A stretch of 61,790 nt of DNA, taken from NCBI GenBank assembly GCA_023436885.1, contig JAEZHI010000037.1, forward strand, positions 1 to 61,790, read 5' to 3'. Numbering within the stretch: position 1 is the first letter of the stretch; every line of letters begins with the position of its first letter. The notes below the pieces were generated by a model that was not told the origin of the DNA, made no database searches, and saw nothing but the letters and a program-made list of their open reading frames with translations. Shown piece by piece: positions 24,923 through 33,861 of this stretch. This DNA comes from Pseudomonadota bacterium (lineage in GTDB: Bacteria > Pseudomonadota > Alphaproteobacteria > Rhizobiales > Pleomorphomonadaceae). The translations under genes were made by a program, and so were the position numbers.

Positions 24923-26428
24923 ATGGCGCGGCTAGGTTTGGAGCGGAATGTCGTCGATGCACAGGTTCTCGACCGGACCATTGCACGCCTCGGACAGGAA
25001 GGCGTGGTTCTGCCGACGCTGGGACAGCTCGCCAATCCCAAGACCATTCCCGACGGCGTGCGCAATCGCCTTGCCAACGTCGACCCCGATGTCGCCGATC
25101 CCCTGAACCTCTTTCGCGTTCATTGGTTCAACGATGCGGCCCGTAGCGGGCTGACCGACGTACCCGTCCATGTCGAGCTTCCGAGCGAGCTCACCGGCGT
25201 CAAGGCACGTATCGTGCTGGCGCTCGGCAACCGCTTTCCGATGATCCGCGCCCACAAGGTGCTCGCCGCCTATGGCTGCCTCGTGCCCCGCCTCGTCACC
25301 GGGCAGTTCGACCCCAGCCATCACAAGGCCGTCTGGCCATCCACTGGGAACTACTGTCGGGGTGGTGTGGCCATTTCCCGCATTCTCGGCTGCCATGGCG
25401 TGGCTGTCCTGCCCGAAAACATGAGCCGTGAGCGCTTCGACTGGCTCGACAAGTGGGTGGTCGACAGCTCCGACGTCATCAAGACGCCCGGCTCGGAGAG
25501 CAACGTCAAGGAAATCTACGACGAATGCGCCCGGCTCGACAGCGACGCCGACAACATCATCTTCAACCAGTTCTGCGAGTTCGGGAACTATCTCGTGCAC
25601 CGCACCTGTACCGGCGCGGCGCTGGAGACGCTGTTCAAGGCGATTACCAAGGACCGCCCCGGCTCGAAGCTCGCAGGCTTCGTGTCCGCATCCGGATCGA
25701 GTGGCACGCTGGCGGCCGGCGATCACCTCAAGGAGCGCCACGGCACCAAGATCGTCGTCGTCGAGGCTACCGAATGCCCGACCCTGCTCGAAAACGGCTT
25801 CGGCGAACACAACATCCAGGGCATCGGCGACAAGCACGTGCCCTACATTCATAACGTCATGAACACCGACATGGTGGCCGGCGTCAGCGACAGCGATACG
25901 GACCGGCTGATCGTCCTGTTCAACACCGAAGTCGGCCGCAACTATCTGATTGAACGGCGTGGCCTCGATCCCAAGCTGGTCGCCGACCTCAGCAACCTTG
26001 GTCTGTCGTCGATCTGCAACATGCTGGCGGCGATCAAGGCCGCCAAGTATTACGACATGGGGCCGGATGATGTGATCGTCACGCTGGCCACCGACGGCGC
26101 CGCCATGTACGGCAGCGAAGTCGACAAGGTGATCAAGCGCGACTTCGGCAATCGCTTCGATGCGGTGGCCGCAGGCGAGACCTGGGGCCGTTCGCTGGCA
26201 GCGGCATCGACCAGCGACTTGCTCGAGATGACTTATGTCGACCGCAAGCGGGTGTTCAACCTTGGCTACTTCACCTGGGTGGAGCAGCAGGGCGTTGCCA
26301 TCGAGGACTTCAAGGCGCGGGCCAAGCAGTCCTACTGGGATGGCTTGCTCGACCTCGTGCCAGCGTGGGACGAGATGATCGTCGACGTCAACGCCAGAAG
26401 CGGCGTTGCCAAGAAGCTGGGCCTCTGA
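24923..26428 (+). CDS. Fold-type-II PLP-dependent enzyme (cysteine synthase/lyase-like, 501 aa)
   Basis: A 501-residue member of the tryptophan-synthase-beta superfamily. The probable Schiff-base Lys is in MIRAHKVLAAYG, an asparagine loop follows (WPSTGNYCRGGVA), and a glycine-rich phosphate-binding loop is SASGSSGTLAAGDHL. It is longer than cysteine synthase (about 310) and matches proteins usually named PLP-dependent protein beta subunit of unknown activity. A deaminating or beta-eliminating role on a polar amino acid is likely. GAGGGG precedes the ATG. The following gene starts four bases after the stop. Confidence 0.82.
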   Translation: MARLGLERNVVDAQVLDRTIARLGQEGVVLPTLGQLANPKTIPDGVRNRLANVDPDVADPLNLFRVHWFNDAARSGLTDVPVHVELPSELTGVKARIVLALGNRFPMIRAHKVLAAYGCLVPRLVTGQFDPSHHKAVWPSTGNYCRGGVAISRILGCHGVAVLPENMSRERFDWLDKWVVDSSDVIKTPGSESNVKEIYDECARLDSDADNIIFNQFCEFGNYLVHRTCTGAALETLFKAITKDRPGSKLAGFVSASGSSGTLAAGDHLKERHGTKIVVVEATECPTLLENGFGEHNIQGIGDKHVPYIHNVMNTDMVAGVSDSDTDRLIVLFNTEVGRNYLIERRGLDPKLVADLSNLGLSSICNMLAAIKAAKYYDMGPDDVIVTLATDGAAMYGSEVDKVIKRDFGNRFDAVAAGETWGRSLAAASTSDLLEMTYVDRKRVFNLGYFTWVEQQGVAIEDFKARAKQSYWDGLLDLVPAWDEMIVDVNARSGVAKKLGL

Positions 26429-26432
26429 GGCG

Positions 26433-27716
26433 ATGAGCGTGAGGTTTCGTTGCCACGGCTGTGGCGCTGAGATTGACGCTGGCGTACGGCTGGCCTTCGC
26501 CTGTCCGAATGCCGGTCTGGGCGACGATGTCGACCATGTTCTGGTGGCCGACAGCGACGCGCTGCCGCTTTCGCTGGGCAACGAAACCGATCCCTTCCTG
26601 CGCTATCGGCAATGGCTTTCGCCCTATCGGCTGGCGCGTTCATCAGGCCTGCCGGACTCTGCCTGGTTTGATCTCGTGGGGCGGCTCGATCAGGCCCTGA
26701 CCGCGGCGGATGGACGCGGCTTCCGCGTTACGCCAATGGTCAAGCAGCCAAGCCTTGCGCATGCCATCGGTCTGCCCGGTCCGCTATGGGTCAAGGACGA
26801 AACCCACAACGTGTCGGGCTCGCACAAGGCCAGGCACTTGATGGGCGTGATGCTCTATCTGCGTGTCCTTGAAGCGGCAAAGCTGCCGGCCGGCGAGAAC
26901 GTGAAGACGCGGCGGCTGGCGATCGCCTCCTGCGGCAATGCGGCCCTGGCTGCCGCAGTGACGGCGCGGGCCGCCGAGTGGCCACTCGACGTGTTCATTC
27001 CGCCCGATGCCGATGAGGCGGTGAAAGACCGCCTCAAGGAACTGGGGGCCGCGATCACCATCTGCGAGCGGAGACCGGGGGAGGCGGGAGACCCTTGCTA
27101 TCTGCGTTTCCGCGAGGCAGTGGCGGCAGGCGCCATTCCATTTGGCGTGCAAGGCACAGACAACGGGCTGGCCATCGAAGGTGGCCGAACGCTGGCCTTT
27201 GAAATGGCCGAACAATTCGGCCGCGCTGGCGCAACGCCGGATGCGCTCTTCGTGCAAGTCGGTGGTGGAGCCTTGGCGAGTGGGTTGGCGCAAGGCTTGG
27301 CGATCGCTCAGAGCAATGGTCTCATCCCAGTCCTGCCGAAACTGATTGCCGTGCAGACGGCCGGCTGTGCACCGTTGGCTCGCGCCTGGGAGCGCCTCGG
27401 CGAGATGGGCCTCGAGACCGCGGCGCAAAAGCGGTCGCAGTTCATGTGGCCTTGGGAGACGACGCCTGTAAGCCTCGCCCACGGCATTCTCGACGACGAG
27501 ACCTATGACTGGTGGGCGATTGCCAAGGGCATGCGGGCAAGTGATGGCTCAACGCTCGTCGTCGACGAAGCACAGGTCTCAACCGCTTACCGTCTCGGCA
27601 ACCAGTATACGGACATTCGTGCTTCAGCGACCGGTACATCTGGTCTTGCCGGCGTAATCGCCAGACCAGGCGCAGGCAAGGAGATCGCGGTCATCTTCTC
27701 CGGCGTGGAGAGATAG
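26433..27716 (+). CDS. Threonine synthase-like fold-type-II PLP enzyme
   Basis: A 427-residue protein with a small N-terminal zinc-ribbon-like piece (FRCHGCGAEIDAG, CxxC) as in many threonine synthase-like proteins. The PLP Lys is in NVSGSHKARHLMG, an SCGNAALAAAV loop follows and the phosphate loop is QVGGGALASGLAQG. Start: ATG 26433 is preferred over the TTG that lengthens the frame, but the ribosome site is poor, so coupling to the gene before is likely. With its neighbour this makes two related but distinct PLP enzymes in one operon, possibly successive steps of one degradation. Confidence 0.82.
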   Translation: MSVRFRCHGCGAEIDAGVRLAFACPNAGLGDDVDHVLVADSDALPLSLGNETDPFLRYRQWLSPYRLARSSGLPDSAWFDLVGRLDQALTAADGRGFRVTPMVKQPSLAHAIGLPGPLWVKDETHNVSGSHKARHLMGVMLYLRVLEAAKLPAGENVKTRRLAIASCGNAALAAAVTARAAEWPLDVFIPPDADEAVKDRLKELGAAITICERRPGEAGDPCYLRFREAVAAGAIPFGVQGTDNGLAIEGGRTLAFEMAEQFGRAGATPDALFVQVGGGALASGLAQGLAIAQSNGLIPVLPKLIAVQTAGCAPLARAWERLGEMGLETAAQKRSQFMWPWETTPVSLAHGILDDETYDWWAIAKGMRASDGSTLVVDEAQVSTAYRLGNQYTDIRASATGTSGLAGVIARPGAGKEIAVIFSGVER

Positions 27717-27783
27717 CGCTCACTCCCCCAGAAATGCCGCAAACGCCTCGTATCGACCTTCCGAGAGATAGAAGGGCGCTACG

Positions 27784-28188
27784 ATGAATTCGCATGCACG
27801 CAACATCGAGCCGGACCTCGGCCCGCTCCTCGACATGACCGACGACCTGCCCGATCAGGACTCGTTGGGAAACAGCAAGACCGAACCTAGCCTAGACGGG
27901 CGCGATCGGAAGAAGTCCAGCCTGGCATTCGGGCCGATGGATGGGATCGGGTCGGCTCCCGCCTCTCCGGTAGTCGAGCGCAAACCAGCTCGACGGGATT
28001 ACGCTCCTGCATCCTCGGCCGGGTCAGCCATTCTTACTGCATGGGGCGGCTTTTGGCGTGCCGTGGTGATCGGCATTGTATCCGGAGCAGTCGGGGGCGT
28101 AGTAGGCGCCTTCACTCTCGTTTGGCTAACCGGAGCAGGGTGGACTGTCTTTGCCAAGCTGCTGATTGACGCAATCGAGCATCTCTGA
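27784..28188 (+). CDS. Hypothetical single-pass membrane protein
   Basis: A 134-residue protein I do not recognise. The first 85 residues are polar and probably disordered (DLPDQDSLGNSKTEPSLDGR). One membrane helix lies near residues 92-118 (AVVIGIVSGAVGGVVGAFTL). The C-terminal 15 residues form a short amphipathic end. It is 67 bases downstream of the PLP pair on the same strand and convergent with chrA, so it might end that operon or stand alone. Confidence 0.55.
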   Translation: MNSHARNIEPDLGPLLDMTDDLPDQDSLGNSKTEPSLDGRDRKKSSLAFGPMDGIGSAPASPVVERKPARRDYAPASSAGSAILTAWGGFWRAVVIGIVSGAVGGVVGAFTLVWLTGAGWTVFAKLLIDAIEHL

Positions 28189-28209
28189 GGCTGCAACAAC
28201 TCTGCCTCA
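28186..28209. terminator. Small hairpin between convergent genes
   Basis: The arms TGAGGC (28186-28191) and GCCTCA (28204-28209) pair perfectly and overlap the stop codons of the two converging genes. The stem is short and without a U run, so termination is only possible. Confidence 0.35.
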
Positions 28210-29424
28210 TGGGGTCAACGTCAAGGCAACTCCACCGATGGCGGAGAGAACAACGACAAGCCACGGCGGTGCTTTCCATACCGTAAGCGCGACGAAGCCA
28301 GCCAACGCCACCGCGAAGTCCCGCATGTTCAGGATCGCGCTTGTGAACACAGGCGAATAAAGGGCTGCCCCCAGAATGCCGACCACCGCGGCATTGGCAC
28401 CCCGCATCATGAACCGGGCAGTCGATTTGGTGCGAAACTGGTCCCAGAATGGCAGGACCGCGATGAGCACCAGAAAGCCGGGAAGGAAAATGGCAAAAAG
28501 AGCCAAGGCAGCCCCAAGGACACCGTTGGGAGAAGGCCCCAAAACCGCCCCGAGATAGACTGCGAAGGTGAAGAGCGGCCCCGGTACGGCTTGGGCAGCG
28601 CCATAGCCGGCGAGAAAAGCATCGTGGCTGACCCAGCCGCCTTGCACCACTTCAGCATCGAGGAGCGGCAACACCACGTGGCCGCCGCCGAAGACCAGCG
28701 CCCCTGCGCGGTAAAAGCGATCGATCACGGAGAGCGCCTGCGAGTGCTCGGCCGACAGCGGCAGCAGGGCCAATAGGGCTATGAAAGCAAGGCCGGCAGT
28801 GCCCGCCGTCCATCGCGGCACGGGAACCGCAATATGTCCGCCGTGCGCCTTGTCCCCTCCTCTGGCGACAACCCATCCTGCTACGGCGCCCATGGCAATG
28901 GCAGCCAGCATGGTGAGACTTCCTGGAGCGAAAGCCATCAACGTCACGGCGACGACGGCAATCGCCGACCTCTCCCGATCGGGGCAGAGACTCCTGGCCA
29001 TGCCCCAGACAGCTTGCGCGACAATGGCCACGGCCACAATCTTGAGACCATGCAGCGCACCTGCCCCGAGGCTTCCGCCGATTGTCGGTGCCGCCAGCGC
29101 GAATACCAGCAAGATGAGCGCCGAAGGCAAGGTGAAGCCCAAAAAGGCCGAACAAGCTCCGAGCCAGCCGGCTCGCATCAGCCCCAAGGTGAAGCCGACC
29201 TGGCTTGAGGTCGGCCCCGGCAGGAACTGACAGAGCGCAACGAGATCGGCATAGGCTTGGTCGCCCAGCCAACGGCGACGTACCACCAGTTCCTCGCGAA
29301 AATAGCCCAGATGCGCGATGGGGCCGCCGAAGGAGGTCAACCCCAGCTTGAGGAAAGCAAGAAACACCTCGACGGCGTTCCCGTGAGTGCCCTCTGCATT
29401 TGATCCGACCACCCGGTTTGTCAT
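28207..29424 (-). CDS. chrA: Chromate transporter, CHR family, two-domain form
   Basis: A 405-residue membrane protein with the two repeated CHR domains. Domain one begins VFLAFLKLGLTSFGGPIAHL with LCQFLPGPTSSQVGFTLGL; domain two has FYRAGALVFGGGHVVLPLLD and GYGAAQAVPGPLFTFAVYLG. These proteins export chromate from the cytoplasm using the proton gradient and may carry other oxyanions. About ten helices are expected. It stands alone, 91 bases after the efflux operon on the same strand; no chrB or chrC is seen. Confidence 0.93.
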   Translation of the reverse strand: MTNRVVGSNAEGTHGNAVEVFLAFLKLGLTSFGGPIAHLGYFREELVVRRRWLGDQAYADLVALCQFLPGPTSSQVGFTLGLMRAGWLGACSAFLGFTLPSALILLVFALAAPTIGGSLGAGALHGLKIVAVAIVAQAVWGMARSLCPDRERSAIAVVAVTLMAFAPGSLTMLAAIAMGAVAGWVVARGGDKAHGGHIAVPVPRWTAGTAGLAFIALLALLPLSAEHSQALSVIDRFYRAGALVFGGGHVVLPLLDAEVVQGGWVSHDAFLAGYGAAQAVPGPLFTFAVYLGAVLGPSPNGVLGAALALFAIFLPGFLVLIAVLPFWDQFRTKSTARFMMRGANAAVVGILGAALYSPVFTSAILNMRDFAVALAGFVALTVWKAPPWLVVVLSAIGGVALTLTP

Positions 29425-29515
29425 TGCCCCGCCATCACCCGCCTTATCGGCATAGTGTCATGATGGCGGCAAGTGACAAGTCCATGACAGATGTCCACCG
29501 CGTTGTCGGTGCGGC

Positions 29516-30712
29516 TCAGTTCTGCGAGGTCTGAACAGGAGCTGCAGTATTCTGTGCGGTCGGGGCCGTGTCGACCCTTGCAATGACCGACATCCCAGGC
29601 CTCAAGCGCTCTGCTAATGGCTGACCATCGAGCAGGCAGATACGAACCGGGATACGCTGCACCACCTTGGTGAAGTTGCCACTGGCGTTGTCAGCCTTGA
29701 GAACGCTGAACTCGGAGCCGGCAGCCGGCGCGAGTTCTTCCACGACACCCTTGACGGATGCGCCACCCAGACCATCGACGTCGATGGTCACCGGCTGACC
29801 GACCTGCATGTGAGCGGTCTGGGTTTCCTTGTAGTTGGCAACGATCCAGCGCGCGGGCGGCACGAGGAACATCAATTGCGTACCCGCGGTCACATACTGC
29901 CCCTTTCGGACCGAGCTTTCGCTGATCTGTCCATCGGCGGGGGCGGTGATCACGGTGTTGCCAAGGTTGATGCGAGCCAAGTCGACGGCAGCCTCTGTCG
30001 CATGGACTTGAGCTTCCAGTCCCGAGCGCGAAACATCGGTGGCGCGCACCTGCGCCTCAGCGAGACTGATGTTGGCCTCGGCGGAGGTCACGCCTGCCTC
30101 GGCGACCTTGAGATTGGCAACCGCGCTATCGAGGTCTGTCTCGGCACGGATGCCTTTCTCGGTGAGCGAGTTGATGCGGTCATAGGCGGCCTTCGCCTGG
30201 TCGCGCTGTGCCATTGCCTGGTCGAGCGCCGCCTTGCGGACGGCGACAGTGGCTACGTTCTGCGCCATCGTCTGATCCACGTTGGCAAGCGATGCCTTGG
30301 CGACGTCGAGCTGCGCTTGCGCTTGGGCAAGCTGCTGGCGATAGATGCGGTCATCGACCCTGACCAACGGGTCACCCGCCTTCACAAACTGAAAATCACG
30401 CACTGGCACCTCGGTAACGTAACCGCTGACCTGTGACGACAAGGCGGTGACTTGACCGCGCACGTAACTATTCTCGGTCACCTCGATGGTGCTGGTGAAG
30501 GGCCAAAGATGCCAGGCCCAAAGAACCGCTGCCGAACCGGCGAGCCCCACCAACAGCATGACCGCCACTGTGGCAACGCTGGCCTTGACGACCTTTGGCG
30601 GGGCAGACGGCTGGATGGGCGCAGCGTCAGTCGTTTCGTCATCCATGCTGCGGGTCCGCGCCGATAGCTCGGAGGTCTCTTCAGGCAAAGGGGGACGGAG
30701 AGGCTTGTTCAT
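29516..30712 (-). CDS. HlyD/EmrA-type membrane fusion protein
   Basis: A 398-residue periplasmic adaptor: a cytoplasmic tail of about 45 residues, a membrane helix (ASVATVAVMLLVGLAGSAAV), a biotinyl-lipoyl half (VSGYVTEVPVRDFQFVKAGD), a long alpha-helical hairpin at about 130-230, the second lipoyl half (VITAPADGQISESSVRKGQ) and a beta-barrel. It links the MFS pump encoded just upstream to an outer-membrane channel to expel drugs or organic acids. It is 54 bases after the pump gene. Confidence 0.9.
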   Translation of the reverse strand: MNKPLRPPLPEETSELSARTRSMDDETTDAAPIQPSAPPKVVKASVATVAVMLLVGLAGSAAVLWAWHLWPFTSTIEVTENSYVRGQVTALSSQVSGYVTEVPVRDFQFVKAGDPLVRVDDRIYRQQLAQAQAQLDVAKASLANVDQTMAQNVATVAVRKAALDQAMAQRDQAKAAYDRINSLTEKGIRAETDLDSAVANLKVAEAGVTSAEANISLAEAQVRATDVSRSGLEAQVHATEAAVDLARINLGNTVITAPADGQISESSVRKGQYVTAGTQLMFLVPPARWIVANYKETQTAHMQVGQPVTIDVDGLGGASVKGVVEELAPAAGSEFSVLKADNASGNFTKVVQRIPVRICLLDGQPLAERLRPGMSVIARVDTAPTAQNTAAPVQTSQN

Positions 30713-30766
30713 GGCAGTTGGTCCTGAGTTCTTGTGCGTGTCGGCGCGGGAGAAGCTAGCGGCGGC

Positions 30767-32407
30767 TCAACCGGCCCGCTTTTTCGAAAAGCCCGACAGG
30801 ACGCGCAAAATGTCGGCGGCGAAGGTCCAGAGAAGAAAGCCCATGGCGATCAGGCTATTGAGCAGGGAGGCGTCGTTATAGGCCCGCACGTTGGCTTCGC
30901 GGGTGGCAGCCTGAGCCAACAGCGCCTGGGCCTGAACATCGCGACGCGAGGGATCGACGATCGCCTTGGCATAAGCGCCTTGATAGAGCTTGATTCTCTG
31001 CGAGACCTGAGGATCGGTTGGGTCGAGCTCGTTCACCAGGATGGTCGAGTATTCATGCTCGCGATACAGCTGATAAGTGCCAAGTACCGCCGGTCCGACC
31101 AGACCTCCGATTCCCTGAGAAAGGCTGAAGAGAACCGAGATAGTGATGATGTGGTCGACGCCGCGCGCCATCGCCTTGATGAAACCCATCATGAGGATGG
31201 GCCCCGTGAACATGCCTGTGGCGAGCGAGATCATCAGCTGGCTGAGATAGACATCCTGGGGACGCGTGAGGTTGGTGGCATTGTGCTCGAGATAGCTGCC
31301 GACAACGATCAGGGCGACGGAGAAGCCCAGGATCGCCAGAATGCGCTTCGGGCCAAACATCAAAGCCGAAATGACCGCACCGGCCACGGTACCGGCAAGC
31401 ATGACCGCATAGAGGGGCTGAACCTGATCGGGGCCCATACCGAGCATCCTGAGCAGACCCGGCGCAGTATAGCTTTGCTCGGACAGCAGAAAGCGCATTC
31501 CGACCGCCCCCATGACGAAGCGGAACGCATCGCTGGTTCCAAGCCACCGCGTCATTACCATCGGGTGGGCCCGATGATGCTCGATCAGCACGGCCACGAT
31601 GGTCATGAGCAAGGCGGCAATGACCGCGTAGGCCATCCAGGGATTGTCTTCCCACCATTCGTAGCGCATCTGCGCAAAGACGGCGCCGACCAGCGCGATC
31701 GCCGGAGCCAGCAAGGCGAAGGATAGAAAATCCAGTGGTTCGAAGGTCTGGATGCGAATGCCCTGCGGCAACTTGACGATGACGATCGCGGCAAGGCTGA
31801 GAAGCGCCATGCCCAGCTCAAGCCGATAGATTTCCCGGAAGTCGCCGGTATCGGTCAGCCATGGCGAAAGCACCCAAGCGAGCGGCGTCATCGCCTGCAC
31901 CAACCCGAGAGCCAGACAAAGCGCTCGGCCGAGATGCTTCATGGGAAAGGCCTGCATCAGGTAGAACATGCCGAGCGCGCTCATGGGCGCGGCAACGAAA
32001 CCGGCCACGGCCCGCAGCAGCAAAGCTGAGGGATAGTCGGCGATCATCAGGTGAAGGATGCAGATGACAGCGTAAGCCGCGATGCCGGCCTCGGCGAAAT
32101 GGCGGATACCGAACCGTTGCCGGCATTTATACAGGATGAGGTTGGCCGAGGCGTTGAACATGACGTAGACCGCCGACAACCACGCCGCCTCGGATTGCGT
32201 CAGTCCCAGATGCCCCTGGATATTCTGCAGATTGGCCGCAACGAGACCGGTGCCCAGGCCGCTTGTTGGAATCACCAGCAGCCCACCGACCAACCCGTAA
32301 GCGATCCGGCGACCAGTCGAATGCTTGACGTAGGCTGGCGAACCGGGAATGCGGGGGCGTTCCTCGGGGTCCCAATCGGGTAGAGGGTCCAGGGGCTGGA
32401 GGTTCAC
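30767..32407 (-). CDS. MFS efflux pump, DHA2 (EmrB-like) family
   Basis: A 546-residue transporter with 14 predicted helices. It includes LTQSEAAWLSAVYVMFNASA (motif A region) and LLRAVAGFVAAPMSALGMFY. The long soluble segment near the C-terminus (TDPQVSQRIKLYQGAYAKA) is common in EmrB-type pumps. The start codon overlaps the tetR-like stop (ATGA), so repressor, pump and adaptor form one operon. No outer-membrane factor is in the operon. Confidence 0.9.
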   Translation of the reverse strand: MNLQPLDPLPDWDPEERPRIPGSPAYVKHSTGRRIAYGLVGGLLVIPTSGLGTGLVAANLQNIQGHLGLTQSEAAWLSAVYVMFNASANLILYKCRQRFGIRHFAEAGIAAYAVICILHLMIADYPSALLLRAVAGFVAAPMSALGMFYLMQAFPMKHLGRALCLALGLVQAMTPLAWVLSPWLTDTGDFREIYRLELGMALLSLAAIVIVKLPQGIRIQTFEPLDFLSFALLAPAIALVGAVFAQMRYEWWEDNPWMAYAVIAALLMTIVAVLIEHHRAHPMVMTRWLGTSDAFRFVMGAVGMRFLLSEQSYTAPGLLRMLGMGPDQVQPLYAVMLAGTVAGAVISALMFGPKRILAILGFSVALIVVGSYLEHNATNLTRPQDVYLSQLMISLATGMFTGPILMMGFIKAMARGVDHIITISVLFSLSQGIGGLVGPAVLGTYQLYREHEYSTILVNELDPTDPQVSQRIKLYQGAYAKAIVDPSRRDVQAQALLAQAATREANVRAYNDASLLNSLIAMGFLLWTFAADILRVLSGFSKKRAG

Positions 32408-32982
32408 GGCACCACCTCCGGGGACACAGCCAGACGCGGGCGCAGGCCTTCGACCAAAAGCTCGAAGGCGCGCAGGCCAAGCCGAGCCTGCTCGTCGGCC
32501 GATCGTCCGCGCAATGCGGAGCCGAGCATGCTGACCAGAAGCGTGACATCTTCGACCTGCATATCGGGACGACAGGTGCCGGCTTCGACCGCGCGAAAGA
32601 TCAGCGGAGAGAAGATTTGATGGAAGCGTTCGCGAACGCGCCGAACTTCAGGTGCGTTGCGATCGAGCACGCGCCAGTAATCGATCAGCGATGAGCGGGC
32701 GTGAATACGCTCGGCGTGAAAGCGCAAAAGTACGAAAAAAGCGTCTTCCCGATCCCCGAGCTCAACGGCTTTGGCCGCTGTCTCTTCAAGGCCCTGTTCC
32801 AGCAAGGCGACGATCAGATGGTGCCGATCTGGGAAATGCCTGTAGAGCGTCGCTCGCCCTACCCCGGCTTCCTGGCAGACAAGATCGAGGGGAACAGTGA
32901 TGCCATGGCTCGCGAACACGAGGTCCGCTGCCTTGAGAATGGCCGAGCGGTTCTCCTCGGCATCTTTTCTGAGTTTTGACAT
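32404..32982 (-). CDS. TetR-type repressor of the efflux operon
   Basis: A 192-residue protein with the TetR helix-turn-helix (NRSAILKAADLVFASHGITV, then CQEAGVGRATLYRHFPDRHH). Start 32982 (MSKLRKDAEEN) is selected because the longer frame would run over the operator. A perfect 9-base inverted repeat lies 8 bases upstream of the start. It heads the operon with the pump and adaptor genes, so loss of binding by a pump substrate would derepress all three. Confidence 0.9.
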   Translation of the reverse strand: MSKLRKDAEENRSAILKAADLVFASHGITVPLDLVCQEAGVGRATLYRHFPDRHHLIVALLEQGLEETAAKAVELGDREDAFFVLLRFHAERIHARSSLIDYWRVLDRNAPEVRRVRERFHQIFSPLIFRAVEAGTCRPDMQVEDVTLLVSMLGSALRGRSADEQARLGLRAFELLVEGLRPRLAVSPEVVP

Positions 32983-32990
32983 GCATCGTA

Positions 32991-33012
32991 AATCGGACAT
33001 TAGTGTCCGATT
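32991..33012. promoter_or_regulatory. Palindromic operator of the efflux operon
   Basis: The arms AATCGGACA (32991-32999) and TGTCCGATT (33004-33012) are perfectly complementary with the spacer TTAG. A weaker dyad, GTCCG (33078-33082) and CGGAC (33097-33101), may be a second site. Overlap with the likely promoter and leader fits autorepression by the TetR protein. Confidence 0.72.
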
Positions 33013-33315
33013 GTCAACGCAGACGATTCTCATTCGCGGATAATCGCGATGACATTTGAGTTACCGAGGTGAAATGAGTCCGAAACCTCGCATAAACGGA
33101 CAAAATAGCCCTTATCGTCCCATATGTACCGGCTCGTACTAGGTTCCTCTGGCGTGGAGAAAGCTCGCGCCACCGGCACATTGACCGAACACCATCAACG
33201 CGAGATTCTTTCATCGTCGAGCGACGGAACGGCGGCCTGCCTCCGTTAAGGTAAAAAGCAGATCTTTGAATGAAGTGCTCGGATCAACAGGACGACAGAG
33301 CGAGAAGCGGGAGCC

Positions 33316-33861
33316 TTGGAGAGCAATGACCCAGATGAGGCGCTGCTCGCGCGCGTGGCCAGCGGCGACAAGGGCGCCGTGCGGGAGATGGTCGCGCGAA
33401 AGCTTCCGCGCGTGCTCGGTCTCGCCAACCGCCTGCTTGGTGACCGGGGGGACGCCGAGGATGTTGCCCAGGAAGTCTTCCTGCGGATCTGGCGGCGAGC
33501 CGGACAATGGCGACGCGGCGAAGCACTGTTCGATACCTGGCTGCACAAGGTGGCCGTCAACCTTTGCCTCGACAGGCTGCGCCAGCGACGCGGTACCTAT
33601 GTTATTGAGCCACCAGACAGACCAGACCCCGGCCCTCTGCCCGATGGGGGGATCGCCGTTCAGGAAGAGCGCGATGCCATCAAGGCAGCCATCGATGCGC
33701 TGCCAGAGCGTCAGAGGGAAGCAATCGTACTGCAGTATTACCAGGACCTCGGTAATATCGAAGCGGCGGCCGTCATGGGAATCAGCGTCGAGGCGCTTGA
33801 AAGCCTGCTGGCGCGTGCTCGACGTAACTTGCGGGCCATCCTTTCAGGAGATCAGCCATGA
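33316..33861 (+). CDS. ECF (extracytoplasmic function) RNA polymerase sigma factor
   Basis: A 181-residue sigma-70 family protein. Region 2 reads LPRVLGLANRLLGDRGDAED, then VAQEVFLRIWRRAGQW; region 4 reads LPERQREAIVLQYYQDLGNI with a helix-turn-helix AAAVMGISVEALESLLARAR. The start is an infrequent TTG at 33316, with GGGAG directly upstream; the nearest ATG, at 33326, is in another frame. It overlaps the following gene by four bases. The layout sigma, membrane anti-sigma, periplasmic sensor resembles the CnrH-CnrY-CnrX type. Confidence 0.9.
   Translation: MESNDPDEALLARVASGDKGAVREMVARKLPRVLGLANRLLGDRGDAEDVAQEVFLRIWRRAGQWRRGEALFDTWLHKVAVNLCLDRLRQRRGTYVIEPPDRPDPGPLPDGGIAVQEERDAIKAAIDALPERQREAIVLQYYQDLGNIEAAAVMGISVEALESLLARARRNLRAILSGDQP

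Noticed and set aside
24932..26581. 549-codon open frame on the minus strand
   Set aside because: It lies entirely opposite the clear PLP enzyme gene and its downstream start; long antisense frames are common in GC-rich genes and the translation has no family motifs.
33226..33247. GGAAC and CGTT as an EcfG-type promoter before the sigma gene
   Set aside because: The spacer is 13 bases, shorter than the 16-17 typical of alphaproteobacterial general-stress promoters.
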